Source of the DNA: an uncultured Clostridia bacterium
GTDB taxonomy: Bacteria; Bacillota; Clostridia; Oscillospirales; Ruminococcaceae
Assembly (NCBI GenBank): GCA_947624375.1
Contig: CANQKD010000015.1
Coordinates: 1-58,355 of the forward strand
Reading direction: 5' to 3'
DNA: 58,355 nt
The notes beneath the pieces were generated by a model that did not search any database, had not been told where the DNA came from, and was given only the letters and a program-made list of their open reading frames with translations. Positions 23,556-32,926 of the stretch are shown here, piece after piece. Made by a program: the position numbers and the translations under genes. Each line of letters starts with the position of its first letter. Within the stretch, counting starts at the first letter, position 1.

Positions 23556-26543
23556 TTAAAACTCTAATCTGTAAACACGGGAAATAAGTTCATCTATCTC
23601 CTTGATCAGAGCAGTTTTCTTGCGTATAAGAGTGGTTTCAACTTGCTTTGCAGGCTTTTCTGCGAGCTTATTGTTGATAGTATACACTTCACGGGTTACT
23701 TCAACTACTCGGTCGTATAATGCCTTTTGTTTCGGATCGTCAAAGTTCAGCATTACGAACGGTAGTGATGAAAGTACAAATGTACCTCTCGAAATGAAGC
23801 CGCCTTCAAAGTCACTGCCGACAATATTAAAAATCTTCTCGGTGTAGGAATTGGCAAGCCAAGCCTGTATATATTCAAGATCATAACAGCTATCAGCTTT
23901 CTTGGCAACAGCACAGTATCCTGCCGTTCCACCGGAAGCGATAAGCATATCCGCTTTATCCATAGCATACATAGGATTATCTTTTGCCATGACCTTAACA
24001 ATGAGCTTGGGAGTATCAATAAACGCTGTTAATGCCTGTGTTCTGCCGTACTGATACCAAGTATCGGCTGTGGCATTTGGAACATCTCTTATTCCTTCTT
24101 TTGATACACACTTAGGAACTAACCTATCATAATAATCTAAGAGATAAGCGTATGTTCCAGGATAATCAGCCTTCATCGTTTCAATAGGAATCAGGTGCCC
24201 TTCGCTGTCATAAGGGAAGATGATCTTCTTATCCGTTGATAGACTATTATAAGTTGTAAGCCCTTTTTCAGCTTTTTTGGTAGGTTTGAAGTACGGTTTG
24301 AGTATCTTCTTCTCGATTGAATATACCTTTCCGTCTTTCTTGATAGTAATCGTATCATCATCTTCACTGATTATTTCTTCGCCTGCAAACCAATAGATAG
24401 GCTGGGGTCTTTCGGCACTTGTTTGGATACCATTGAAAATCTCTGCAAAGCAATCAAGCGGAGCAGATACAGGCTCTATCTTTTTGAGTATCTCCAAAAA
24501 CTCAAAGTCAGATGTGAGCTTCCATGGCAGTTCATCAAGTAACGAGCTGTTCAGCTCTATGCTGTCTGTTGGCTTTCCGAGCCACAGATTATTGGCAGAA
24601 TCAACATTTGTATACTTGAAGCTATCCTGAGCCTTTTTCTGCATCAGTATAATAGAACTGTATATTGTCTTATCCTCAAATAACTGTGCTGCACCAAAAT
24701 CGTCCAAGCTGACGAGATATTTTGCCTTAGCAATATAATCACGGAGTTTTGCACCTGCGCCTATCTTGAAGAACTTGTTCGGAACTATGTAGCAAACATA
24801 TCCGTCTTCTTTTACTTTCTGCAAAGCCCTTTCAAGGAAGATGAAGTATTTATCGAACTGCTTATGTGCAGTCTTGTACTTCTTCTTATAAATCTCAAAT
24901 TCGGGAGCAGGGATAAGAGAATGAATATCCTCGGTGGTGACATAAGGTGGATTACCCACAATTGCATCAAAACTATTTACAGCAAGCTCGTCCCAATTAA
25001 GCGGAACGATCTCAACAAGCTGTTCATCTGTACATTTAATCCCTTTCAGTTCCGTATCACTGACCAATGAATTACCGTGAAGAATATTAGTGCTGAGATC
25101 AGGCAATATAGGAGTTACTGCCTTAACGGAAGGTGCGGTTTCATTCTCTATCAGCTTTATAAGCAGAGAGAACTTAGCGACTTCAACAGCGTGAATATCA
25201 ATGTCAACACCATATATGCAGGAGCAAAGGAGCTTCTTCTTTTCTTTAAGAGGGAGCTTATATCCGCCGTTATCTATCTCTATCAGGTGAGACTTATCAT
25301 TTTCAAGGTACCACTCTACACAATAAGACTGCAAATACTGAAATACTTCTTCAAGAAATACTCCTGAGCCGCAAGCAATATCGGCAATGTTGAGTGTACA
25401 TATTTCGTCAGGCGTTTTTCCTTCACAAAGACGAGAAAGCGTTTTCTCTACCATATACTTTACGATCTCTGTAGGAGTGGTAACAACAGAACGGTTAAGG
25501 CAATCTTTTTTCTGCGCCAGTCCTATTTTACCATTATCGAGTATGGTGAGCTGCTCTGTAAGGAACATCTCATAGATTTTGCCGAGCATATTCGGCTCTA
25601 TGATGCTGAACAGATACGGGCTTTGTGGGTAGTACAAGCCTTTTATCATATCTGCGATAACGCTGTTGTTGAGGTCGAAAATGATATAATCTCCTGAGAA
25701 CATACCGGAGTTATATCTCTTGTCAGCATCACGGAAGAGGGCTTCCAGTTCTTTTTGAAGCGTTGCAGAATCAGTAATTGTATCTTTGAGCTTGTGATAG
25801 AGAGGAAGGTTTTTGTCCTCACATATCCTGATAAAAACGATCTGGTTGATAAACTCCTGAACAACATCATTCAACACATCAAGAGAGGCATATCGTCCGC
25901 CTTTAGCATACAGTTCATTACTTAATGCGATTCGCCAATCATTGATCTGCTTCAAGAAAAGAACATCGACCTGCTGCTTCTGACTGCCTGTACCTGCAAA
26001 TGTCTCACTAAAATACTTATCGAAATCACCGCTGTAAACTGAGTCTCTCGATACAAGTTTGGTTATCTCATCGAGTTTCTCAACATATTCGGTGTACTTG
26101 TAGATGCGGTAGCGTGAAACAGAGCATTTATCATTATCATGCGGTACAGTAGTAGTATCGTAGATGATGAAATACTCAAAGTTCATGAGAACAGCTATCT
26201 TGTGCTTTGCGTTCCAGCCGTATTTTCTTGCCTGAACAGCAGGAGACGGGTCTTTGCTGATGTCAACATGAGGTTTCTTGGCTTCAACAAAGAACTTGGA
26301 TACGCCTCTCAGTGTAAGAGAGTAGTCAGGACGGTCGCTTGAACTTGCGTGGTACTCTGCTATTACTTCTCTATACTGCGGAGCTAAACCCTTGCTGTTG
26401 GTAACGTCCCAACCAAGTATTTCCAGAAAAGGATTGATAAACTCATCACGGCAGGAGTGTTCATTATATGTATCTCTCTTGTATTCTCTATAATTATCGT
26501 CAAAACGCTTGACGAGCTGTTTCAGGGCTTCTAATCTATCCAT
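23556..26543 (-). CDS. Type IIG restriction-modification enzyme
   Basis: 995 residues with nuclease, methyltransferase and specificity parts in one chain. The N-terminal domain has EFINPFLEILGWD and then PD at 72-73 with EAK at 87-89 (VEAKKP), a PD-(D/E)XK nuclease. It continues with SAM motif ADIACGSGVFL (387-397) and NPPY (531-534, AIVGNPPYVT). The C-terminal TaqI-like target-recognition region runs to a helical tail. This is the Eco57I/BREX-like layout; the presence of the nuclease motif and gene context favour type IIG. It is the first gene of the cargo of element 2, followed by a methyltransferase and the RloC-like gene. The A/T-rich stretch at 26544-26670 probably holds the promoter. 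Confidence 0.88.
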   Translation of the reverse strand: MDRLEALKQLVKRFDDNYREYKRDTYNEHSCRDEFINPFLEILGWDVTNSKGLAPQYREVIAEYHASSSDRPDYSLTLRGVSKFFVEAKKPHVDISKDPSPAVQARKYGWNAKHKIAVLMNFEYFIIYDTTTVPHDNDKCSVSRYRIYKYTEYVEKLDEITKLVSRDSVYSGDFDKYFSETFAGTGSQKQQVDVLFLKQINDWRIALSNELYAKGGRYASLDVLNDVVQEFINQIVFIRICEDKNLPLYHKLKDTITDSATLQKELEALFRDADKRYNSGMFSGDYIIFDLNNSVIADMIKGLYYPQSPYLFSIIEPNMLGKIYEMFLTEQLTILDNGKIGLAQKKDCLNRSVVTTPTEIVKYMVEKTLSRLCEGKTPDEICTLNIADIACGSGVFLEEVFQYLQSYCVEWYLENDKSHLIEIDNGGYKLPLKEKKKLLCSCIYGVDIDIHAVEVAKFSLLIKLIENETAPSVKAVTPILPDLSTNILHGNSLVSDTELKGIKCTDEQLVEIVPLNWDELAVNSFDAIVGNPPYVTTEDIHSLIPAPEFEIYKKKYKTAHKQFDKYFIFLERALQKVKEDGYVCYIVPNKFFKIGAGAKLRDYIAKAKYLVSLDDFGAAQLFEDKTIYSSIILMQKKAQDSFKYTNVDSANNLWLGKPTDSIELNSSLLDELPWKLTSDFEFLEILKKIEPVSAPLDCFAEIFNGIQTSAERPQPIYWFAGEEIISEDDDTITIKKDGKVYSIEKKILKPYFKPTKKAEKGLTTYNSLSTDKKIIFPYDSEGHLIPIETMKADYPGTYAYLLDYYDRLVPKCVSKEGIRDVPNATADTWYQYGRTQALTAFIDTPKLIVKVMAKDNPMYAMDKADMLIASGGTAGYCAVAKKADSCYDLEYIQAWLANSYTEKIFNIVGSDFEGGFISRGTFVLSSLPFVMLNFDDPKQKALYDRVVEVTREVYTINNKLAEKPAKQVETTLIRKKTALIKEIDELISRVYRLEF

Positions 26544-26671
26544 AACGGCAACCTCTCATATAAGTAAAATCATATAAAATAACATATTTACTCATATTAA
26601 TTATAGCACAAAAGGACTTTCTTTGTCAATCTGATGGGTGCGATTTTTATGATTTTTTTCGATGCTTGCTA

Positions 26672-26696
26672 ACTTCGATTCCACCGGAGTCAAAGT
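26672..26696 (-). terminator. Hairpin after DUF6076 gene, right border of cargo 2
   Basis: ACTTCGATTCC pairs with GGAGTCAAAGT apart from one C-A mismatch. Counterpart of 12303-12329 in element 1. Confidence 0.5.
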
Positions 26697-26704
26697 CCCC
26701 ATAA

Positions 26705-27700
26705 TCACTTGTTCTCCGCCAACGCCTTATCCCTGAACGCCTTGATAACAGCTTCCTGTTCCTCAATCGTATGAGCCAGCTCCGCAACAGGAAATCTAAA
26801 TTCAACACATTCCGCCAACTTGCTGTCAACGACAGCCTTGCATTTCTTTTTCAGATCATCAAACTCGTCCATGACGTATGGGCTGACTTTGGCTATCCTC
26901 AAATCTTTTTTCTTGTTTCTGACATAGGCGGTGTAATTATCCATGTCACGGGTGTAGTCACTGTTTTTACGTTTCTCCCTTATCATCTGATTTTTCAGCC
27001 TTTTATTTTCAGCAAGACATTCCTCACGTTCACAGCACACAGCTTCTTCCGTCCCAAGAAAATGACGGTGACAGAACCTGCACTCGCATACTTTTAGCCC
27101 CGCATTGAACACTGCGAAACTGAATTCATAGAAGAAAGTGAGCAGAGGCTTATCGGCAACACGATAAACTATGTTTGTATTTTCGGTGCGAATGACAGCA
27201 AGCTGCGATCTCGGAGTGGCAACAAGTATTTCGCCCGTAGCCGAGTAGTCAAAATTACGTTCATCGTTCATAGCTTGCAATATCTCGTCAAACTGCTTTT
27301 GAAGTTCGGCTCTTGCCGTTTCCACCAGCTTTTTATGGTTGAACCTCTCCTTGACATAGTCCTTCGGCATCAGGATAGGCTCACCGATGTTCATATAAGC
27401 TACCGTAAGCAGATTACTGTAATACTTGAAAAATACGTTGTCACTGTTTTGGATAACAGCAGACCCGACATTTTTTACAAGCTCCTGAACTTTGATACGC
27501 TCGTTCAGACCGCTCATCATAGTGATACGGAGATTTTCAAATATCTCACTGCGGTTATTACGGAAATCTTCAAGCTGAGACAGTATCTCATCAAACGTAT
27601 AGACCTTTTCTTTTTCAGAAGCCGACAGAAGTTCATTCTTATTGATAGACCACACGATACTCACGGTGCGGTCTTTTTCGTTTATACGGTATAACAGCAT
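26705..27700 (-). CDS. DUF6076-type protein with zinc-finger-like motif, element 2
   Basis: 331 residues from MLLYRINEKDRTVSIV. Paralogue of the protein at 12328-13392, with the shared N-terminus YRINExDRT and the cysteine cluster CECRFCHRHFLGTEEAVCCEREEC. Start at 27700 follows AAAGGAGAGG; the frame is open further to 27799, but that stretch is the repeat-rich promoter region. It is divergent from the DUF3987 gene. Compared with element 1 the middle of the protein has changed greatly, as have the putative operator repeats next to it. This is consistent with each protein recognising its own repeats (inference). Confidence 0.75.
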   Translation of the reverse strand: MLLYRINEKDRTVSIVWSINKNELLSASEKEKVYTFDEILSQLEDFRNNRSEIFENLRITMMSGLNERIKVQELVKNVGSAVIQNSDNVFFKYYSNLLTVAYMNIGEPILMPKDYVKERFNHKKLVETARAELQKQFDEILQAMNDERNFDYSATGEILVATPRSQLAVIRTENTNIVYRVADKPLLTFFYEFSFAVFNAGLKVCECRFCHRHFLGTEEAVCCEREECLAENKRLKNQMIREKRKNSDYTRDMDNYTAYVRNKKKDLRIAKVSPYVMDEFDDLKKKCKAVVDSKLAECVEFRFPVAELAHTIEEQEAVIKAFRDKALAENK

Positions 27701-27734
27701 ATTCCAACCTCTCCTTTGATACGAAAACTTATTT

Positions 27735-27835
27735 ATTCGTATATACTGATTATACGCTTGATACGGTATCTTGTCAAGGGTTTTGGCGTATTTTTTCAAA
27801 ATTTACCGTATATTTTACAGTATATACGAATTTCA
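27735..27835. promoter_or_regulatory. Iteron-like CGTATA repeats, element 2
   Basis: Repeats of CGTATA/TATACG type in both orientations: TTCGTATATAC, TTATACGC, GATACGGTATC, GGCGTATT, ACCGTATATT and GTATATACG. They fill the space between the divergent zinc protein and DUF3987 genes, as GCGTAT repeats do in element 1. Confidence 0.5.
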
Positions 27836-27860
27836 TTTGCTTTGTTTCCGCTTCGTATGG

Positions 27861-27896
27861 TACAATGTTCATGTCAGCAAGAGAAAGACAGCTGAC
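27861..27896 (+). promoter_or_regulatory. Extended -10 promoter and leader hairpin, element 2
   Basis: ATGGTACAAT followed by GTCAGC/GCTGAC hairpin (27873-27896), the same arrangement as 13553-13588. The DUF3987 TTG start (27979) overlaps the stop codon of a four-codon frame that begins at ATG 27968 behind AAAGGA, which could couple translation. Confidence 0.6.
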
Positions 27897-27978
27897 AGCG
27901 GAGCAGCATACTTCATGTTGACCGCAACAATTATAAAGCGCTTTATAAAATATCAAACGAAAGGACGATGATGAATCG

Positions 27979-29441
27979 TTGAACAATGAAACAAAGTGGG
28001 CGCAGCCCACGCCCCTCCGTCCCGATGTGACAAACCTCCTGCCGTTTCCCGTGAACGCTCTACCACCAATATTAAGGGAAATGGCAAGTGCAATAGCGAC
28101 CACCACATCTACAGATGTTGCAATGGCAGGCACATCTATCCTCTCGGCGGTGAGCTATTGCTTTTCGGGATATACCGAATGTCCGCAAAGCGTGACCACA
28201 CCGAGCCGCTTGTGCTTTACTCCCTCACCGTGGCTGAGCCCAGCTTCAAGAAATCGCCTGTTATTTCTTTGGTGAAGCGTCCCTACGCCACATTCGCCCA
28301 CGACTGGAACGAAAGCAACAAGCAGGACATTTTCAAGTCGCAGGCGGAACGCAAGCTGCTGGAGAGCAAAATGCTCGCCCTCGAAAAGAAAGATGATGTG
28401 ACCGCCGAGGAGATCGCCAAGCTTCAAACCGACCTCAGCAATATCCCTCAGAGCAACTTCCGCAGGATAGCGGTGGACGATGTGACTCCTGAATCGCTGG
28501 TACGTCTGCTTGAAGAAAATAGCACCTTGCTGATGATCTCCGATGAAGCAGGTATGCTCGGTAATTTCAGCGGAAGATACAGCAACAATATCCCCAACAT
28601 TGACCTGCTGTTGAAGTGCTGGAACGGCGAAACGTTCATAAGCGACAGAGCCACAAGGTCGAGTATCGTGCTGAAAAAGCCTTACATGAGCGTTTGCCTT
28701 GCTTGTCAGCCCTATGTTTTTGACAGCATGATAAACAACACGGCGTTTCGTGGCAGCGGACTGATATCACGTTTTCTCTACTGCTTTCCGAAAAGCAATA
28801 TCGGCACACGCAAGTATGACACACAGGCTGTCCCCGAAGCGGTCATCGAAAACTACAAAAATCTGACATACAAGCTGTTGCAGGACAAGTTCGCTTTTCA
28901 CAGCGATATGGAGAAAAATCTCCACTTCGACCACAAGGCTTACGTCGAGTTCGTGGACTACTACAACAACTACATTGAGCCTCAGCTTGTCACGGATATG
29001 GCGTTCTGCAAGGATTGGGGCGGAAAATATCACGGACTTATACTGCGTTTGTGTGGTATCATTCATTGTATCAAGTGTGCGCTGAACGGCTGTGATCCTG
29101 TTGAAGTTCGTGTGGATATAGACACGTTCTGCAATGCTATTGAGATCGGAGAGTATTTCAGAGAACAGGCGATTTACGCTTACAGTCTCGGTGACGTTGA
29201 CCTCGGAACGATAAAGGCTGAGAGGGTGCTGAACAAGATACACTCCAAGCACATCACAAATATCCGACAGAATGACCTGTACAAGCTGTGCCGCTGTACG
29301 CTGTTCAAGAATGCCGCCGACTTCGCTGAGACAATAGAGATGTTGGAGGAATACAACTATATCGTCCGCACCACGAGCAAGGGAGCGAACAACAAAACAA
29401 TGATTGACGTGATCGTCAACCCGAACATTTACAGCTTATGA
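27979..29441 (+). pseudogene. DUF3987 replication-type gene, frameshifted, element 2
   Basis: The first frame starts at TTG 27979 and encodes TPLRPDVTNLLPFPVNALPP and following residues up to about 28168. The rest of the family sequence (YRMSAKRDHTEPLV onwards) continues in another frame to 29441. Element 1 reads CGGGATTATACC where this copy reads CGGGATATACC, so one T is missing. Everything downstream is intact and still similar to element 1, which suggests a recent loss or a sequencing error. A protein starting after the frameshift would lack about 65 residues. Confidence 0.85.
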
Positions 29442-29541
29442 AATCTGTACTTTCCGCATTTTGCACACTTTGTAACTGCAAAATGCTCAAAATGTCCAAA
29501 GTTCATAAAACTAAAACCATAGAAAAAGAGAGGTTTACACC

Positions 29542-29838
29542 ATGACTACAACAGAAAAGAAAGCAATCGTAGACAACATTCTGGAGCTGCTCATTCTGCT
29601 CACCGAGGACGGGGAGAACTCCGCTCCGCAGACCGCCAAAGCACCGACCACCGACAAGGTGGAGATGCTGACCATCAAGGAGAGTGCTGCTCTCATCAGC
29701 GGACTTTCCGAACACACCGTCCGCCAGCTTGTGAAGCAGGGCAAGGTGAAGTCCGTGAGAACCGGCGCAGGCAGGAACGGAAAAATACTCGTAAACAAGG
29801 CTGACCTTGTGGAGTATTTTCAGGGAAAGGGGGCGTGA
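29542..29838 (+). CDS. Excisionase-family helix-turn-helix protein, element 2
   Basis: 98 residues. The part MLTIKESAALISGLSEHTVR is identical to the element 1 copy, with the same winged-helix end (GKILVNKADLVEYF). The ribosome site AAAAGAGAGG precedes ATG 29542. It would bend the attachment DNA and help the integrase excise the element. It differs from the element 1 protein mainly in the linker, so the two may cross-act on both elements (inference). Confidence 0.8.
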   Translation: MTTTEKKAIVDNILELLILLTEDGENSAPQTAKAPTTDKVEMLTIKESAALISGLSEHTVRQLVKQGKVKSVRTGAGRNGKILVNKADLVEYFQGKGA

Positions 29839-29841
29839 GAT

Positions 29842-30024
29842 ATGGTCGATATGGAAAAGGTAAAAGCGCTGACTTCTATCCTTGAAGAAAGAAGCGGTCT
29901 TGATGTGCGTGAAGCTGTTGCTCGTTCGTTTTTCTATCTCAATTCTTATGAGCTTACGACTTACAGAAAAGAGATAGATCATCTCCTCGAAACTTTTGGT
30001 GTTGAGGAAGAGCCGACGTTCTGA
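29842..30024 (+). CDS. Small helical protein following excisionase, element 2
   Basis: 60 residues, MVDMEKVKALTSILEERSGL...FGVEEEPTF. Starts three bases after the excisionase stop and shares RSGLxxRxAxARxxxYLxxxE with the protein at 15486-15659. Diverged more than its neighbours, but position and pattern are kept. Function unknown. Confidence 0.7.
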   Translation: MVDMEKVKALTSILEERSGLDVREAVARSFFYLNSYELTTYRKEIDHLLETFGVEEEPTF

Positions 30025-30089
30025 TTTTTGCGATTTTTATGATCGCATTTTTGAAATTTTGTAATGCGTTTTTTCGCATTACTGTGTCC

Positions 30090-30235
30090 ACATTTTCGGC
30101 TGCTTTGTCAGCCGTTTTAGCCTCGCAGAGCCCCATAAGCATTTTTGATAGTCTGAGTAGGCTGTCAAAAGTGCTTTGGGGTTACTGGCGGCGCTATGTG
30201 CCGAAAGTAAATCCCGCTGCTGCGCAGCGTTCTAT
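30090..30235 (+). other. Structured region, candidate oriT, element 2
   Basis: Hairpins: CGGCTG/CAGCCG (30097-30114); a long stem with CCCCA/TGGGG outside and AGCATTTTTGATA/TGTCAAAAGTGCT inside (30131-30181); and a GCTGC/GCAGC hairpin at the end. GGCGGCGCT and CGCTGCTGCGCAGC match element 1, but the long stem has other bases on both arms. This is the pattern expected if structure is selected. It lies about 115 bases before the relaxase start. Confidence 0.55.
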
Positions 30236-30347
30236 GCTGCCCGCTCATAAGGGTCAGCACGATGCTCCTGCATCGTTCCCGACTTTGTCGGGATCCTCCC
30301 GTAAGGGAGTCTATCGCTAACCATTCAAACAAAACTTAGAAAGAGAG

Positions 30348-31552
30348 ATGTTACGTTTGAGTAAAACTATTTCAATGTGCCAGGGAAAAGGCAGCCTGTC
30401 GCACAACAACAGAGAGTTCACTGCCAAGAATATCGACCCGTCCAGAACCCCGATAATATCATCTTCAAGCAGCAAGATCTGGGCGAAGCGTATCACCGGC
30501 TTTTTGACGGTGTGATAGCTAACTATAATGTGAAACAAAAGAGGAATGACAGAAAGATTTCTGATTACTTTCAGCACCTGTTCAACCGTGAGCCGAGCAA
30601 GTCGGTGATCACGGGTGCGAACAAGCAAAAAAGTTTCTATGAGGACTTGGTTCAGATCGGCACGAAGGACGATACGGGGGTCGGCACTCCCGATGCGGAA
30701 AAAACTGCTGAATGTCTGCGTGAATACATGGAGGGCTTTCAGGCGAGAAATCCTAACCTCTATGTGTTCAATGCAGTCATGCACCTCGATGAAGCAACTC
30801 CCCATTTGCACATCGACTACATTCCTCTCGGACACTTTTTCAACGGTCTTGAAAAGCGAAATGCAATGGCGAGAGCTTTGGAGGAAATGGGCTACGGCAA
30901 AGGTGCGAATGCGATCAACCGCTGGCGGCTCTCGGAGTGGAAAGTCCTGCACGATATTTGCACCAAACACGGTCTTGAGATCAGCGAACCAAAGAAGTCA
31001 AGGGGTTACAGCTTTACAACGGCTGAATATGGCGAGTACAAGGACACGATCAAAGCCCTTGAAGAAGAAAAAGCACAAGCCGAGAATGAGCGTGATGAAG
31101 CCCAAGCGGAGCTTGAAAAGATCGCTCAGAAACGTGTGAAGCTCGATGATATAGACAAGCTCGAAACAGGCAGGACAATGCTCGGTGGTAAGGTCACAGT
31201 CGCAAAAGATGACTGGGAGAATATCACGGCTCTTGCAAAGCGTGAGGTCGCATCAACTAAGCAGGTCAGAAAGCTGAAAAAGGAACGTGACGAAGCTGTG
31301 CAGAAATATGATGAACTGAAAGACAAGTATGATACTGCAAGCGAGGAGCTTTCCGTTTACAAAAAGAAAGAAAAAGAGCGTGGCTTGTTCACCCGTGAGA
31401 AGCTGAAAAAAGAAACGGCTAGAATCAGCCGTGAGGACGAGCTATCCCGTGAACTGAGAAAGGCTAAGGCTTTTATTTCTGCCTGCGGGCTGAGTGCGGA
31501 TTATCAGCAGTACAAGTACAACAGCAACACAAGAAAGAAAACGTTAGAATAA
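30348..31552 (+). pseudogene. mobV: MobV relaxase gene, frameshifted, element 2
   Basis: The first frame from ATG 30348 (or TTG 30357) encodes SKTISMCQGKGSLSHNNRE and following residues to about 30450. From there the family sequence continues in another frame (DNIIFKQQDLGEAYHRL onwards) to the stop at 31552. The element 1 relaxase has RTPQNITF where this one would read RTPDNIIF after restoring one base, so one base is missing near 30448-30453. The relaxase signature MHLDEATPHLHIDYIPLGH is intact downstream. A product starting at 30377 would lose the conserved N-terminus. Confidence 0.85.
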
Positions 31553-31564
31553 AAGAAAGTAGTT

Positions 31565-31651
31565 TATGACATACCCAAAAAAAGTACGTCAACCCCCTTG
31601 ACAACGGCGATTTATTGCGCTACAATCATAGATGTACAAGGGTATGTCATA
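31565..31651 (+). promoter_or_regulatory. Integrase promoter between inverted repeats, element 2
   Basis: TTGACA (31598-31603), 17-base spacer, TACAAT (31621-31626). The 12-base arm TATGACATACCC (31565-31576) has its exact inverse GGGTATGTCATA at 31640-31651, 13 bases after the -10 box. The core from TTGACAACG to GCGCTACAAT is nearly the same as in element 1, while the repeat arms are completely different in sequence. Confidence 0.78.
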
Positions 31652-31669
31652 GATCTCAGGAGGTAATCT

Positions 31670-32851
31670 ATGGCAACAATAAAGAAACGTGGCGACAGCT
31701 ATCTCATCAGAGTGAGCTGCGGCTACGATGTCAACGGCAAACACAAGGAACAGTCCATGACGTGGCGACCCGACGAGGGTATGACCAAGAAGCAGATCGA
31801 AAAGGAACTGAACCGTCAGGCAGTGATGTTTGAGGAATCGGTCAACCACGGTTTCAAGACTTCTGCTATGAAGTTTCAGGAGCTTGCGGAGGAGTGGTTC
31901 GAGAATTATGCTAAGAACGCCCTCAGAAGCACTACATACGAGAGAATGCTCCAGCTTACCCACCGTGTCTATCCTGCGATAGGGCATCTGCGTATCGACA
32001 AGATAACCGCAAGGCACTTGCAGGGATTCGTGAACTCTCTCGCCAAAGAGGGAGCGAACGAAAAGACGGGCAAGCCCCTCGCACCGAAAACTATACGCCA
32101 CAATCTCAGCTTCATCTCGGACGTGTTCAGCTACGCTGTTCGTATGGACTTGGTATCTGATAATCCTTGCAGGAAAGTCACTATCCCCAAAGGCGAGGTC
32201 AAGGAGAAGCCTATCTACTCCCAGGAGGAGATAGCACAGCTCCTGACAGCTATCAACGGTGAGGACACAAAGTACCGTGCTTTCTTCTATCTGATAGCGT
32301 ACAGCGGTTTCCGCAGGAGCGAGATGCTCGGTTTGGAATGGAAAGACATCGACTTCGAGAACAACATCATCAGCATCAAGAGAACGAGCAATTACACGTC
32401 CGAGCGTGGCATCTACACCGATACTACTAAGACCAAGCGTTCAAAGCGTGTGTTGAAGATCAGTCCCTACATCATGAGTATCCTCAAAGAACTGAAAGAC
32501 GAGCAGGACGAAGAAGCACTCCGCCTGGGTGACAAGTGGGTAGAGAGCGACAGGCTGTTCGTCAAGTGGAATGGCGAGCCTATGAACAATCAGACCCCTT
32601 ACGGTTGGCTGAAAGAGTTCTGCGAGAAGAACGATATGCCTTTCTATGGAATCCACAGCTTTCGTCACTTCGCAGCTTCGGCTCTGATCTCGTCGGGTCT
32701 TGATGTTGTGACAGTATCGGGAGCTTTAGGGCATTGCAACTCAGGAACGACTTTGAACGTCTATGCTCATATGTTCCAGACTGCACAGGCGAGAGTGGCT
32801 CAGGCGATGGACGGAGCGTTCAGCTTTCTTCCGCAGGATACAACAACATAA
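31670..32851 (+). CDS. int: Tyrosine integrase, element 2
   Basis: 393 residues, MATIKKRGDSYLIRVSCGYD at the N-terminus, core-binding domain, and a catalytic domain with SGFRRSEMLGLEW, IHSFRHFAAS, LGHCNSGTT and VYAHMF (Tyr nucleophile). The ribosome site is CAGGAGG before ATG 31670. It is intact, and closest to the right end of the element and the final tRNA-Pro repeat. The catalytic residues match the element 1 enzyme, with differences concentrated in the core-binding part, in line with the slightly different attachment sequences. Confidence 0.92.
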   Translation: MATIKKRGDSYLIRVSCGYDVNGKHKEQSMTWRPDEGMTKKQIEKELNRQAVMFEESVNHGFKTSAMKFQELAEEWFENYAKNALRSTTYERMLQLTHRVYPAIGHLRIDKITARHLQGFVNSLAKEGANEKTGKPLAPKTIRHNLSFISDVFSYAVRMDLVSDNPCRKVTIPKGEVKEKPIYSQEEIAQLLTAINGEDTKYRAFFYLIAYSGFRRSEMLGLEWKDIDFENNIISIKRTSNYTSERGIYTDTTKTKRSKRVLKISPYIMSILKELKDEQDEEALRLGDKWVESDRLFVKWNGEPMNNQTPYGWLKEFCEKNDMPFYGIHSFRHFAASALISSGLDVVTVSGALGHCNSGTTLNVYAHMFQTAQARVAQAMDGAFSFLPQDTTT

Positions 32852-32878
32852 AACAAGAATGTCCGCTACAAATTCGCA

Positions 32879-32901
32879 ATAGCGGACAAGTAGCGGACAA
32901 A
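32879..32901. repeat. Paired AGCGGACAA repeats, right end of element 2
   Basis: AGCGGACAA occurs twice, two bases apart, with an inverted partial copy (TGTCCGCTA) about ten bases before. It matches the left end (18906-18928). Confidence 0.6.
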
Positions 32902-32926
32902 GCCTATTTTCACTATAAAAGCAAAA

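Noticed and set aside
30440-30460. Programmed -1 frameshifting in the element 2 relaxase
   Set aside because: No slippery heptamer followed by a structure; the intact element 1 copy needs no shift, so a plain deletion is simpler.
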